NCBI GenBank assembly: GCA_035048495.1
Contig: CM068540.1
Location: 7,734,829-7,798,828 of the forward strand
Reading direction: 5' to 3'
Length of the DNA: 64,000 nucleotides
Origin: Euptelea pleiosperma
Lineage: Eukaryota > Streptophyta > Magnoliopsida > Ranunculales > Eupteleaceae
The notes under the pieces are model-generated. The model was not told where the DNA came from, made no database searches, and was given only the letters and a program-made list of their open reading frames with translations. Position numbers and translations under genes: made by a program. Below are positions 44,690-56,568 of the stretch, one piece after another. How positions within the stretch are numbered: the stretch's first letter is position 1; each line of letters opens with the position of its first letter.

Positions 44690-44930
44690 GCCCACAATAT
44701 CAGCTTGATTAGTGATTTACAACCTTTCGATCTTTGCATCCAAAAGACGCTCAATAATGCTCAGATTCCTACGGTTAAAATCAACCCATGAAAATGACTT
44801 CAATCCAACGCTTAGAATTAACTAATCAGGCCGATTTTTGGTTTGCAGGTGCACCGAGGGACTGGGTAAACATCCATACGGTCAGCGTCCACTAACAGTG
44901 TGCCACGTGGCTCCTATTGTGGGCTGTGAC
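44690..44930. mobile_element. Foldback MITE family A, near-complete copy
   Basis: The left arm, ATCAGCTTGATTAGTGATTT, pairs with the right arm AACTAATCAGGCCGATTTTTGG. The right arm continues GGGACTGGGTAAACATCC and ACGGTCAGCGTCC. It lies directly upstream of SEC11. Confidence 0.65.
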
Positions 44931-45054
44931 CATTGTGAAAAATGGATTAAATAACTCTCCTCTGAAAAAAGCATTTCTGCAATAAAAAAATATATATTTT
45001 TTGATCCGAACCGCACATTTCTTCTACATGTTTCTCCCTAGATTTCTTCTTCAA

Positions 45055-45150
45055 TCCAATGCTTAGAATTCACTGCTAATCAGGTTGATTATTTGTTTAC
45101 AGGTCCACCAGGGACTGACCAAACATCCATACGGTCAGCGTCCAAGAAGA
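45055..45150. repeat. Half copy of MITE family A
   Basis: CAATGCTTAGAATTCACTGC, AGGTTGATTATTTGTTTAC, GGACTGACCAAACATCC and ATACGGTCAGCGTCC: the right arm only. Confidence 0.55.
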
Positions 45151-45172
45151 GTGTGCAATGTGGAAGCCGGAG

Positions 45173-45205
45173 AAAGAGAGAGAGAGAGAGAGAGAGGAGA
45201 GGAGG
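45173..45205. repeat. (GA)n microsatellite
   Basis: GA repeats passing into GAGGAGGAGG. Confidence 0.8.
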
Positions 45206-45394
45206 AGGAGGGAAACATACCGGGAGCAGCACAAGGGGAGCTAGTCGTCGCCGGCTGAATAACTTGGGGAAAGCTTTGCAGGTAGGAGCGAGAGAGTACA
45301 AAGTACAAACATTAAAGAAAATGCCCTAGCAACTGTTTGCTAATAGACATTGATACCAATAATTATTGTAGTCACGGCTGCCATCTGGGCCCAC

Positions 45395-45600
45395 TGACCG
45401 CATGGATGTTTAGCCCACCCCTTAATAGACATTCATACCAAAAATCAGCTTATTTAATGATTTTTAGCCCTTGGTTTTAGTACTCAAAAAATGGTTGCAT
45501 TCAACGGCTATAAGAACACCTTAAAAAGTGCAAAAAAGTATTAAAATCTAATGGTTATAGATTATCAATCAGGGTGATTTTTGGGGACACATCTAGTATG
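45395..45600. mobile_element. Foldback MITE family A, diverged copy
   Basis: GACCGCATGGATGTTTAGCCC, AAAATCAGCTTATTTAATG and TTTAGCCCTTGG at the left; TAATGGTTATAG, ATCAATCAGGGTGATTTTTGG and CTAGTATGC at the right. Confidence 0.5.
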
Positions 45601-46489
45601 CAACTGTTTACATTGCTTTCAAAAATAAAAGTACGCAAACATTATATCCACCATTAAATGCTCCTTAAAAACGTGTTTTTAATTTATAAAATTTTTTTTT
45701 TTTTGAAAACATTGAAGTAACACATTTTTCAAGGGCCATCCAACCGTACTGACAATGTTTACATACTTTTAAGTCTGTAAATGGTTGCATACTAGATTTG
45801 TCCCATTTTTGGTGTGTATATCCACCAAGGGGTAATGCCCCAGTCCGTTATAACGGTACACCGTATAACCTTGGTGTAGATCAAAGATGGGAACTCCATA
45901 AAATTACTAATGTGGTTAAACAACATTTAAATCTTATAAGTATTTCAAATCAAATGCATCAATTTCTAAGGAAATATACCTTTGAACAAATTTTTGGTTC
46001 AACTGTCTAATTTCCAAGGACCTCAAATGTGGAAAGTATTGTTACCCACCAAAAATATATGTGAAGTGTTGTTTATTAAACAAAATAAATTTAAACATGC
46101 TATAGTGATAATTAGTAGTCTCCACTTAGTATAACACATTAGAGATGTCACATCTCAAGGATCATGTCTCATCTAATGATATCTGTTCCATAGTTAGCAA
46201 TTTGGCATACGGTAAAAGATTCGAAACAGGAAAATTTCAAGTTTAATTCAGGTTTCAAGATAAAAAAAAAACGGTCATGTTGAAATGTTATATTCGTTTA
46301 GCCTTAAAAAGCCTGAAATTCGATAAAAAAAATTCGGGTATTAAACGCTTATAATATGCAAATTTACTAATTAGGATCTGTTCCCCATGTTAGTGGCACA
46401 TAAATAATCTCCCTTTTTTCAGATAAGCATATATTATCCTGCTAGAGTATAAGATCGGCTAATGAGATGGCAGATCGTTCAGATAAGGA
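45601..46489. other. No recognised gene
   Basis: Contains a short GTCCGTTATAACGG repeat remnant at 45842-45870. Otherwise AT-rich sequence without features. Confidence 0.4.
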
Positions 46490-46890
46490 TGGCCCTTGTA
46501 GAGATGATTTGTATTGTATTGTATTGTAAGCTTACCTTTTTATTAATTTGAAACCTCAACTAAGGAAGCACTTCTCTTCACCAAAAGCTGGAGAAGTGCT
46601 TCCCAAAAGGTATTCCCAAACACTATCTTAATGACAAGCTTACATATGCTCGGCCAAGAGATCAAAGAAATTTTTGTAGAGCGGCCTCCATTCCTTTATA
46701 AAATGGAGGACCCTCATGTTAAATACTATAGATTTGACTAGCCCTTTGGTTCTCACCTAAGGGTTGCTATCTGAGGGCCTTCGGGGTGCCAACCTAGTTG
46801 GGATGTCGGTGGTTTTCGGGTTTTCCTTAGTGCGCTTTGTACAATTCTTTTTTCCTTTAATTCACTTTACACTTAGCAAAAAAAAATTAC
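46490..46890 (+). mobile_element. Possible LINE 3' tail
   Basis: (TTGTA)n at 46509-46527, later CTAGTTGGGATGTCGGTGG, a T-rich 3' part and an A9 run near 46881. This resembles the 3' ends of plant L1 LINEs, with no coding frame left. An inverted GAAGCACTTCTC / GAGAAGTGCTTCC hairpin lies at 46566-46600. Confidence 0.35.
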
Positions 46891-48324
46891 ATGCACGGTT
46901 CTCAACACTTTACTAAAAAAATAGAAAGTCTGGGTCATATCCACCGTCGAGTACCCAATTCCAAGTAGAACTTTGCTTATACTGCCATCAGCAAATTTAC
47001 TTACCACCCACAATATGAGCCATGTGGTATAATCTTAGAGATTTATGACCTTATGGATGTTTGGACCAACCCTAGATGAACATACAAAGCAAAAAAATTA
47101 GCCAGATTAGTGATTTCTAATCGTTGGATTGGAGTAGTTTTTATGGGTTGATTTTTAACCATGGAAATTGAGCATTATTGATTATAAAATTTTCTAAAAG
47201 TGAGATAGAAAATATTAATTAGTTTTTATAATAATAAATAAATTAATCTATTTTTTCTATGTTCAAAATAGTTATGATAAAAGAGAAGACTAAACTACAT
47301 TTCAAAAGTTGGAATGATTAATCTATTGTGATTAAGCTGTTTTGGCTACCTATATGTTAGTAATTTACTTAATTTAATGGTAATATTTCACCCAATTCTT
47401 ACACCTGATGTGGGACCCGGGTGTTACCCGAATCGTTGTTGTACAGGCAGGAACAGGCTCGACCGCCGAAGGTTGATACCCAAACCCTTGATGGAGGAGG
47501 AGGAGTTGTGCTCACTGTTATTTATAAATCTTTATGAGTCTAAAGAGTTTTGAACCTAGGATCTATGTTACTTATAAAGAGTGTATCTAATCCTTATAAG
47601 TGTAAATTAAAACTTTGTCAAATTTTAGAGGGAAACTTAGAAAGTTTCTTTCATCTTTCATTACTTTTGTGTTTTATTTAGTCTCACATTTGAGAGTGAT
47701 AAGAAGTTTCGTGGATATATATATATATATGTCAATGGTGCAAGGCATTGCTAAAGCTCTTAAAGTAACAGCTTACAGGCTACCACACGCGTATGTGCAC
47801 GCCACGCCACACTACGTTGACTGTTTGACTTTACCTTGACTGTTTGACTTTTTGTTGCACTTTTTATACCATTGATTTTCTGCTTGTTTTAGCCTTAATG
47901 ACAGTGATTAAGGCTACAATACTCACATCTCCTAAGCTATGTTCAGGGTCGGCTCTACCCACTCCTTGGATACACAAACCAAAAATCAACCTAATTGATT
48001 ATCCCTGGCCATATATTTTAGTACTTTTTAGGACATGATTCTAGCCGTTGGATTCAAGCATGTTTTTTTTAGGGTAAATCCAATGGATAGAAATCGTCAA
48101 TCAAGTTGATTTTTATGTGTTTATCCATCAATAGGTTGGCTGAACATCCATGCAGTCATTAGGCCCAAAAAATGTTATATGTAGGGCCACAAGAGTCCTC
48201 TCTGCATCAACTGTACCGGGAGTCCTTTGCATCTAAATTTTTTCCCTATTTTTTTATTATAAAATGTAGTTTTATATAAAGATTAATTTCTAATAATATA
48301 AAAGTTTCATTTTTTTAAATTAAT

Positions 48325-48365
<41 letters not shown>

Positions 48366-48574
48366 TAAATGGAATATATAAGTCCTTAAATATAGTTTTT
48401 GCCTTAGGCCTCAACTTGTATCGAGACGGCCCTAGCTATGTTCGATAGATAGTGAGAGTATTATCAGATAACAGGGCTGTGATTTTATATTATTCTCAGT
48501 CATTCTTTTCAATTCTTAAGAGGGTATTGCCATCATCAAGTTCTTTAGGATCGAGGATTTGGGATACTACCTAT
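46891..48574. other. Non-coding; two MITE family A copies
   Basis: A left half copy lies at 47045-47160 (ATGGATGTTTGGACC, GATTAGTGATTTCTAATCG). A full foldback copy lies at 47945-48165: AAAATCAACCTAATTGAT, CTAGCCGTTGGATTC, mirrored by AATCCAATGG, ATCAAGTTGATTTTTAT, GAACATCCATGCAGTC. A (TA)n tract lies at 48328-48360. No gene. Confidence 0.55.
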
Positions 48575-50364
48575 TGATATATTCGCTCAAAAGTGCTTAT
48601 TTTAAGCCATTATCTGTTTAGCGGTGTCACATTCTCCTACGTAAAATTTATCTTTTCGTCGATTTTTCCATGTAAAATTTCTTCCATTGCATAGAACACA
48701 TTCTTTAAACGAAACTTGACTATTTGCATGAAATATACGTATTTTGAATAGTCTAGTATCAAACTATTTTAATTGAATCTCATTACGTACTTTTTCTCTT
48801 GCAAGAAACCCGATCAGACGATTCTCGAAACTGGCGGACCCACAATCAACCACAGAAGCTTAATATCAATACTTGCAAAGCCAGAGGATTGAAGAGCCGA
48901 TCCAAAGAACGAAGAACGCAGAAGAGCTGAAGACCCAGAGAAGGACCAAGGTGTTAAAAGCTACACCAAATTACATTAAAAGCTAGCTTGCTTAATTGGT
49001 GAAGTTCATGAAGGAGAATGTAGAAGACTAGGGTTCAAGACCCTCTGCCAGTTCCATTTTATCTTTATTTTATTATTTTCTCTATCCTCTCTTTATCCCT
49101 CCATTAGATCTCTCTGATCGTCATCCAATCGTCTATCTACCATCTGATATCCTAACACCATCTATCAACCATCCAATCATCCTTTATCCCTTGGTCGGTC
49201 AAATCCCAACCATCCATCCTCACTTCCTTCTAATCTAACGACCTCCTCGCTATCCCCTGATTTCACCTCAAACCTCTTGTTAACTACTTCATGCCCAACA
49301 TCTTATAATTACCCTAACCCTCATCCAGAAACCTATGGGCTCTCACAAGCCCATCTCCACAAACCCATTCCACAACCTATGGGCTCTCACAAGCCCACAT
49401 CTATAAGCCCATAATCTTAGCACAAGAGAGAAACGGTCTTCAAAAGATCGATTCTCCCTCCTCAATCCTTTTCATGTATCTCTCAACAACCTCACATCTC
49501 ACTCTAACCAACCCACAACTTCCTCTCACTTATCCCTCAAGAGAGGGAATCTTCTCTCTCTTGATGTCTGTTAGAGGCTCATGGCCTCTCTTGGAAAAGT
49601 TGGTTCCCTCCCCCTTCTAAAATCCTAACATATTCTTGTCTAAACCCCTTTTCTTTCTCACTCTCTCATTGAAGAGCAGGTAGCTCTTCTCTTTGTTACA
49701 GCCCTTTCCCTCTAGCGCCTCTAACCGTGACTACACGGACAGCCACCATCCTTGACCGTGTCTCCAAGCAACCACCATCAGCTACTATCCTTTCTCCCTC
49801 CAAGGTGAGGATATCTTCTTCCCAAGGTAAGACATTCTCTCAAGGTTGTTTCATCCTCTCCTCTCTTACTTTCTCTCTCCTCACCCTAAGTTTCTCTCAC
49901 TTCTAATTTCTTTCTCCTCTAACCTTCTATTGCTTTCGCTCTCTCATTTCCATGCTTTCTAGATTAAATATTTTAATTGCTTTCTAGATTAAGATCTTCG
50001 TTATTTGTTTTAGTTCATGTAATTCGCAGTATTTTAATCAATAAAAATTTTCCATTTCCATTTATTATGTTTCCTTTCTATTTTCTTTATGTTAATTAGT
50101 TGATAAAAATCAATTCAAAAGATTATTTTAAAATTCTCGATCATTAATCATCACTCTTACCCTCCATTATATTCAGCATTTCTCTTATAATCTTGTTCTT
50201 TATTGCGCTAATCCGGCTAACATCTAGTGCGGATCGATATTCGATACCCATCCTTATGCAAGAAATGTCTGCATTTTGCAGGAATTAATAAGCGAATTGA
50301 ATAATTATAAATTATTGTTGATCTAAGGGTTTCCGTAACCAACTACACGAATTCTCTTGTTTCA
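48575..50364 (+). repeat. 5' LTR of the outer element
   Basis: Starts TGATATATTCGCTC and ends CTTGTTTCA. It shares with the nested LTR the first ~400 bp, GGGTTCAAGACCCTCTGCCAG, the CT-rich middle and the end (CTAATCCGGCTAAC, AGTGCGGATCGATATTCG, GGGTTTCCGTAACCAAC). At 1790 bp it is shorter than the 3073-bp nested LTR, which has an extra 1.3 kb in its middle. Confidence 0.85.
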
Positions 50365-50366
50365 AA

Positions 50367-50386
50367 TGGCGTCATTGCCTCTCGGT
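50367..50386 (+). other. Primer binding site of the outer element
   Basis: TGGCGTCATTGCC follows two bases after the LTR end. The nested element has TGGCGCCGCTGTCG at the same place. Both resemble the plant tRNA-Asp complement TGGCGCCGTTGCCGG, used by some plant Ty3 lineages, with mismatches. Confidence 0.6.
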
Positions 50387-50759
50387 TGACGGGAGTGCGA
50401 AAGGACGAACAAGAAAATCGAAAGTTACTTAATCGGAAGATCCGATCAAAATCGAAAACCTTCTATTTTTATTTTTTGTAATTATTTTAAATTATTCTTT
50501 TGTGTCTCGGATGGCTGAGTGCAAAGTTGTAATAATTAGGATTTAAATTTTGATATTATTTTTAGATGCATGTTCAAGGATTTTTAGCAACCCTTGATTA
50601 AAAAAAAATTAGGGTTAGATTTCAATTCTGCAATTTTAGTTAGATCACTATATTGGTTAATATTTTTCATTTTGGCATACTTTTCAAATTTTGAATTTTA
50701 AAAATCTAGGCATTTTCCTCTTCAGAAAATTCCATCATCGAAGTTTCTAAATTTAGAGA

Positions 50760-51683
50760 CTCTAAATTGGGTAGAGTCCAATTTCACGGAGGAGACCCCG
50801 GGTTTCATCAACCCAATGGAGAGTATGATTGGCAATACTCACAATCCCAGTACCCGTCATATCCACAGAATGACTATTCTGATTAACAGTGGGCCCCTTA
50901 GGATTTTCAGAGTCAGCAGCTAGTCCCAGACTCCACTCTGTCTTACAACTTTCATACTCAGTCGGACCATAATCAAGAGTTGGCACCTCAGCTTCCCTTG
51001 GCTGAACTGTCTTAGTTGGCTACTAAACCTAGTCTAGAGGATCTTCTCTCTCAATACATAACCCAGCAATAATAGTATTTGCAACACCTAGAGCGACAAC
51101 AACAGCAATCCATGAAGAACTTTGAACACTGTCTAGGTCAGTTAGAATCTGAGAGTGAGAAAATTCACTTCCCTAGCCAACTGATAGCCTATCCTGAGGA
51201 GACTGATATGACCACTGTCTATGATGAGGAGCCGCACAATTGGACCTAGTACCAGCATTGTGAGGAAGAAATAAAAGTTGTTACCACCACTAGATCAGAC
51301 CAGAGTTTTGATGAGCAAGTGTCTCCATTGTCGGTGCCCTTAACAGCACCATGTCCTGAACTTAGCTCCGAGAAACCAATTTCTCACTCCAACTCTGCCG
51401 CTTCTCTCTCTTACCCTGAAGAAGATATTATTGACTCTGAGTTGTGTCTCACTCATGGGATCCCAATTGGCCTAGACTTACCTTTCCCTACCACCTTTGG
51501 AGTAAGCAATAATAGTGATGACCCCGTGTCTCCATCTATGGTGCCCTTAAAAGCACCGATTTCTGACCCGAGCACAGAGATACCCATTTCCATCTTTATC
51601 TCTGATGATTTTGCCTCTGCACTTGATGCAGACATTCCTACCATTGAGTCATACCTAGAAAATGGGACTTCAGCTGCCCTGGA
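50760..51683 (+). pseudogene. Internal ORF remnant of the outer element
   Basis: Degraded frame homologous to the nested element's ORF: PNGEYDWQYSQSQYPSYPQN, DFQSQQLVPDSTLSYNFHTQ, then a Q-rich coiled-coil-like stretch, PLSVPLTAPCPELSSE and SMVPLKAPISDPSTEIPISI repeats, ending LENGTSAALDL at the insertion point. Several stops. The Q-rich, Pro/Ser-rich protein resembles no catalytic domain; it may be a Gag-derived or spacer protein. Confidence 0.6.
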
Positions 51684-51688
51684 CCTAC

Positions 51689-54099
51689 TGATATTCGCTC
51701 GAAAGTGCTTATTTTAAGCAATTATCCTTTTAGCGTTATTGCATTCTCCTATGTAAAATGCTCTATTTATCTACTTTTCTACATAATAGTCTCTTCTGTT
51801 GCGTAGAACACACTTTTGTGGACGAAATGGTATATTTGCATGCATTAAACGCATTTCTGGAAGTCTAGACATTAAGTCGTTCTGATAAAGTCTCATTACG
51901 CGCTTCTTCTGTCGCAGGAAACCCCGATGGGATAATTCTCGAGACTTGCGAGCCCACATCGATCAGGAAAGCCCATTATCAAAGCTTAAAGAGCCCACAT
52001 GCTATGACTAGAAGATATGGGCCAAATACGGTCTGAAAAAGAGGACCGAAGAGTCGGCCCAAAGAACGAAGAGAGCGGGAGAGCCAATGACCAAAAGACG
52101 GACCAAAGCGTCTAAAGCCGCATGAATCAACAAGGAATGATGGTCTGCTCTACTGGTGAAGCGTGAGGAGCGGCACAATGAAGACCAGGGTTCCAGACCC
52201 TCTGCCAGTGATTTTCTCTCCAATTTCTGACATTTTCTCTCTCATCTCCCCTAATTCTCTCTCTTATCTCGAAATCCTAACTTTCTTTCTTCTAGCTCTA
52301 ATCGACTCTCTATCCTTGACCTATCACCCTTATCCATCAAATCCACCGTTCGATCGCAATCTAATCCATTCATCCTATGCATCTGACCATCCGATCGTGC
52401 TACCGATCAGTCGATCATCCATCATATCAACCACCAGATCTCCATTGTAAAATATCAGTCCCTAGGGCATGTTTGATTGTAGAGAAATGCCTCAAATGAT
52501 TGATTGTGGCTGAGAGCGTAGAGCTCAATTTCCGAGGAAAGAAAAATACATTTTTCTTCGATGAGTATTTCAAGGGGAAAATGCATTTTTCTCCCCTGGC
52601 AACCAAACGCGCCCTAACCCACATCCATCGAGCCCAGTGGCCCACTATCCTTCTCACCTACCTTCTGGCCCATGGCCGATGCACTCTGGGCCCACAATTT
52701 TTAGCGTTCCCATTGGCCAACCACTGGCCGACACGTGGCATCATCTCTCGGCCAATGATCAATCAAACTCATGGCCAAACAGCCCACGAGCCCAAGCCCG
52801 TAACCCACTTATCATTTATCAAAATAAAAAGAATAAAAATAAAAAAATAAAAAATAAAAAATAAAAAAAAAATCTTTTTTAGAAACCGTGGATTTCTAAG
52901 AGAGAAACCCACGGTTTCTCCCTTAAGAGAGGAACCCCTAGAAACCCTAGGGGAGCTCTTCTTTCTTCCGGCTTCTCTTTCTTTCTTCTCTCCTTCTTCC
53001 TCCTCGCCGTGGTCTTCTCCGGCGAGCTGGTGGAGCTCCGCTTTTTCTTCTTCTTCTTCTTCCATTCTTCTGTTGCAGGTACAAGGGGGCTAACCAGCAA
53101 GCCGTCACCCCCATTAACGCACCACCACAGCAACCACCTCGCCATTAAAACCGGCGAGCTTCTTCCCGGTTCTCACCACGCCCCCACCTGCAACACACTC
53201 CAATGCTCTAGGGGCACCACCTCTTCACTCTTCAAGTGCAGCACGTTGCTGCAACCTCCCCCAGCAGAACCAGCAGATCGGTTGCCCCCAACGTTCCATT
53301 TGCCATTGCTGGCCGGACCTGCAACTCCGGCCAGCTCTTCTCCTCCTCACTGTTGTGCTCTTCACCAGTGTACTCCTCCATCACCATCTAGATCATCACG
53401 ACCCTCGTCTCCAGCAGGTAAGGATCTCATTCTTCTTCTTATTCCTCTTCTTCTCCTCTTCTCTTCTTCTTCTTCTTCATCACCTCCACCGGAGTTGCAG
53501 ACCTGCAACTCCGGCTTGCCGTTTCAGGCGTGTCCACCAGCACGACCACGTTCCTCCTCGTTATCCCTGTTACCCTGTAACCTCCCTACTAGGGTGCTTC
53601 ACGGTAGGACCAGCAAGTTTTCCTCCACACAGCCACCTTATACTCTCCGCCATTGATTCCGGTCACTGGCAACTCCGGCGATCCTTCCTTAGCAACCATC
53701 TCCTATTCTCTCACCAGGAATCATGGTCTCACCTTGGGGGACCTCTCTCACCACCTTCTCTCAATCCCCTGCAACTCCAACAATCTTCACGGCCTGTAAT
53801 GAGTTGCAGGCCGTTATTTTCAGTTGGGTTCCCCTTGGCGACCCACACCACCTGCAACTGCTCCCTAACCTTTGCTCTCCCTTTCCCAATTGGCCAGCAC
53901 ACCTGAAATCACTTCCAGGAGCCTCAAACTCCGCTGTAACTTCCTCCAGCCACGTCCTTGCCTCAGCAACCATCAATCCTCCCATCATCTTCTCCTTCAA
54001 TGAGTTGCAGCCACCCCATGCTCTTCCTCCCATGCATCTCCGGCCATTCTTTGCCGGCCAATCTCAAATATTTGGGAAGATCCCCAAGGTAATCTATCA

Positions 54100-54130
<31 letters not shown>

Positions 54131-54761
54131 TCTCTTTCTCTTTCTCTTTCTCTTTCATCTTTTCACTTTCTCACTCTATAATTTGTTTCTCCCTCTCTCT
54201 CTAGCTTTTTCCACTTTCTCTCTCTATTTTCCTCTCTTTTCTCTCTAGATCTCTCACCTCTTTTCTCTGTCTAAAATCTCTAGAATTTTCTCGTTCTCTA
54301 TCTCTATCTCTTGTTTCTCTCTCTAGTTTTTAGAAGATTCTCTCTCTACCTAGTTCTCTCTATATCTCTTTTTCTCTCTCTGGAGAGTAATCTCTCGCTC
54401 TAGAGATCTCTTTCTAACTTTCTCTCTCCACTTCATTTTCTCTCTCTAACTCTCTCTAGAATTTTCTTCCTTAAAATTACTTTTTAGTTTATCTTATTTT
54501 ATGTTATTTTCGATTCAAGCATTATAATAAAACATTTTGATCACTGAATGATGAAGTTTGTTTTTATCTATTATTTCTTGTGATGGTCGTCAGTTTTTGT
54601 TCTTATTCGCGCTAATCCGACTAATCCTGAGTGCGGATCGACATCCGACACAAGCCACTGTGCAAAATTGCTCATTCTACAGGTTAAAAGTCTCGGATTA
54701 ATTAAAAATGTGTTGAAGTTAGGGTTTCCGTAACCAACGACGCGGAAAAACCCTAGTTTCA
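51689..54761 (+). repeat. Left LTR arm of the nested element
   Basis: TGATATTCGCTCGAAAG to CTAGTTTCA, 3073 bp. Segments in order: conserved 5' part, a tRNA-like motif at 52152-52199, a ~1.3-kb insert absent from the outer LTR (about 52450-54070, including an AAATAAAA-rich tract and CTTCTTCTTC), a 400-bp pyrimidine tract (54090-54480), and the conserved 3' end with GTGCGGATCGACATCCG. The long plus-strand open frames at 53009-53906 are low-complexity and are broken in the right arm, so they are judged non-coding. Confidence 0.85.
52152..52199 (+). promoter_or_regulatory. tRNA-like A-box/B-box motif in LTR
   Basis: ACTGGTGAAGCG and, 25 bases after it, GGTTCCAGACC resemble a Pol III A box and B box (GGTTCRANNCC). 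The outer LTR has GGTTCAAGACC at 49032-49042, which fits the B-box consensus fully. It may be a SINE- or tRNA-derived segment fixed in the LTR family. Transcription is not shown. Confidence 0.35.
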
Positions 54762-54763
54762 AA

Positions 54764-54783
54764 TGGCGCCGCTGTCGCTCGGG
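54764..54783 (+). other. Primer binding site of the nested element
   Basis: TGGCGCCGCTGTCG, two bases after the LTR end, next to a GGTGTACGGGAGTGCG motif also present in the outer copy. It resembles the tRNA-Asp primer complement with mismatches. Confidence 0.65.
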
Positions 54784-56568
54784 TGTACGGGAGTGCGAAA
54801 AAGGACGTAAAGACGGAATTGGAAAGTTGCCAAATCGGAAAGCTGCTCAATTTGGACAGCCCGACCTTTTCGGAAAACTTTCTATTTTTTTTATTTTTAG
54901 TGATTTTTAGCAGTCTTTTAAATTACTATTTTTAATGCCTCGGAAGGCCGAGTGCAAAGTTGTAATAATTTAGAAATTTTACTACTTTCCAAATAACTGC
55001 TAGATCTTGTTCTAGGGTTTTTTAGAAACCCTAGATTAAGTGAAAAGTACAAAAAAAAAATCAAAATTCAAAATTCAAAAAAATTAGGGTTTTATCTTCT
55101 GCAGATTTTTAGCAATCACCAATCAAGGATTTGCGATTTTTGGAAAGATTCCAAAATCTTGAAACTCTGCTTAATTAGGGTTTCCCCTCTTAGAAGTTTC
55201 CTCTTTAGAAGAATTTCTATCTTTAGAAATCTTTCGAAGTTGGAAAAGTCTACAAAAGGAAAGGAAATACCCCAAATCTAGCAGAATTTCAATTTTGGGA
55301 AATTTCTCAAAATTGTAAGGGACCTCGCAATCAAATCTTTCTTGGAAGATCTCCACAGTTCGGGAAAAATTCCAATCTAGGTATTTTCCAAATCTGGGAA
55401 TTCCTAAATTTTAACCCATCTCGAATTTGGAAACTAATTCAAACACTTGCCTAAATCCAGTGCTTGTTCAGTGTACCCTAAAAAAGGCAAGGATCTTCCA
55501 AATAGAATCCCGAATACCTAAACCGTGCGATCTAACTTTTCTGCGGGAACACGATCCAGTGTGGGTAGGGAGCGAAAGCTCAGAGAGGTGGAGTCGGGCC
55601 CAAGCCCATTAGGATACCCCTCCCTAACCCACGGAGGCGACCCTGTGGCGTGGCCCACAGGAGGTAAGTCTCTATCATCGCCTTGAGTGCGATACGGTGT
55701 TATTGGGTGAATCATTGCCGCTTGTCTATTTGCTTTCGCATCCATATTCTTCGACTTGCGTGGCGTGGCCGTTAATCAATCAACTCTAAGAGAGCAGACC
55801 CAGCTCCAAATAGAAACTGGTGGGATTTCATCACCCACCTCATCATTCCAACTGATTTGATCCCGAGGTTCATTTAATTAAAAAGAATCAAGAAGTAGAG
55901 CCAATTAGCCCGGTGTTCGAGGAAAAATCCACACAAAACGAACCCGCTTAACATCCAATCGAAATAAGACCACGAGCGCGGGTCCCTGTTGTCTAACATA
56001 CCCATAAGTCCCTGCTACTCAAGTACACTGAGCTCGACGTGGCATCTTGGACTATTCGGCGGTTAGTTGCGTGTGGACTAGGAACACGCACCAACCCTAG
56101 CTTAACCTGAGGGAACACTCTTCTTATACACTTGACCAATTCAGTTAGTCTGGGATGTACTTAAGACAGCCATTGTGCCGCACGTCTGTCTAGGCTTCGG
56201 ATTGCCTTGTTGTTGACTAGAGTTAGTACTAAAGGATTCGCTCTGAAGAGTGTAGCCTGGTGAGAACCTCTGAGTGCAAACAGTTAGTCCGGCGGGGATA
56301 AAAGATAAATCAGTGGTCCGCCCACTGTCATAATCTACTCTAGCCTCAAAACTAACAAGATGATGCCTAAAATATATCCTGATTGTTTAGAATAGGATTA
56401 TCTGTGCTTGGTGTGCATCATTTAGAATCACCACTCCAGTGTCTCCTTTTGGCAACTTTTTGCCAAATCTTGGGCTTACTTTTTCAAGTAGAAGCTCGGT
56501 TGGACCTGTCCTCACCTTTTACTGACTCGATCTGAGAGTTAGTCCACCGCACCCCTCTATCGCCTCTA
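54784..56568 (+). other. 5' internal leader of the nested element, non-coding
   Basis: AT-rich leader with repeated TTTGGAAAGATTCC / CTTTAGAAATCTTTCG phrases (55140-55400), then a GC-richer block with GGCGACCCTGTGGCGTGG. No Gag nucleocapsid knuckle and no protease was found. Confidence 0.5.

Noticed and set aside
52427..53145. Mirror-image open frames in 52.4-53.1 and 61.4-62.1 kb as a duplicated gene pair
   Set aside because: They mirror each other only because the two arms are inverted LTR copies. Charged or Glu/Lys-rich frames come from purine-rich DNA.
53009..53906. Open frames of 215 and 183 codons in the left LTR arm
   Set aside because: Low-complexity Pro/Ser/Phe content from CT-rich DNA. 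The matching frames in the inverted arm (60831-61539) are frameshifted and shorter, so coding is not conserved.
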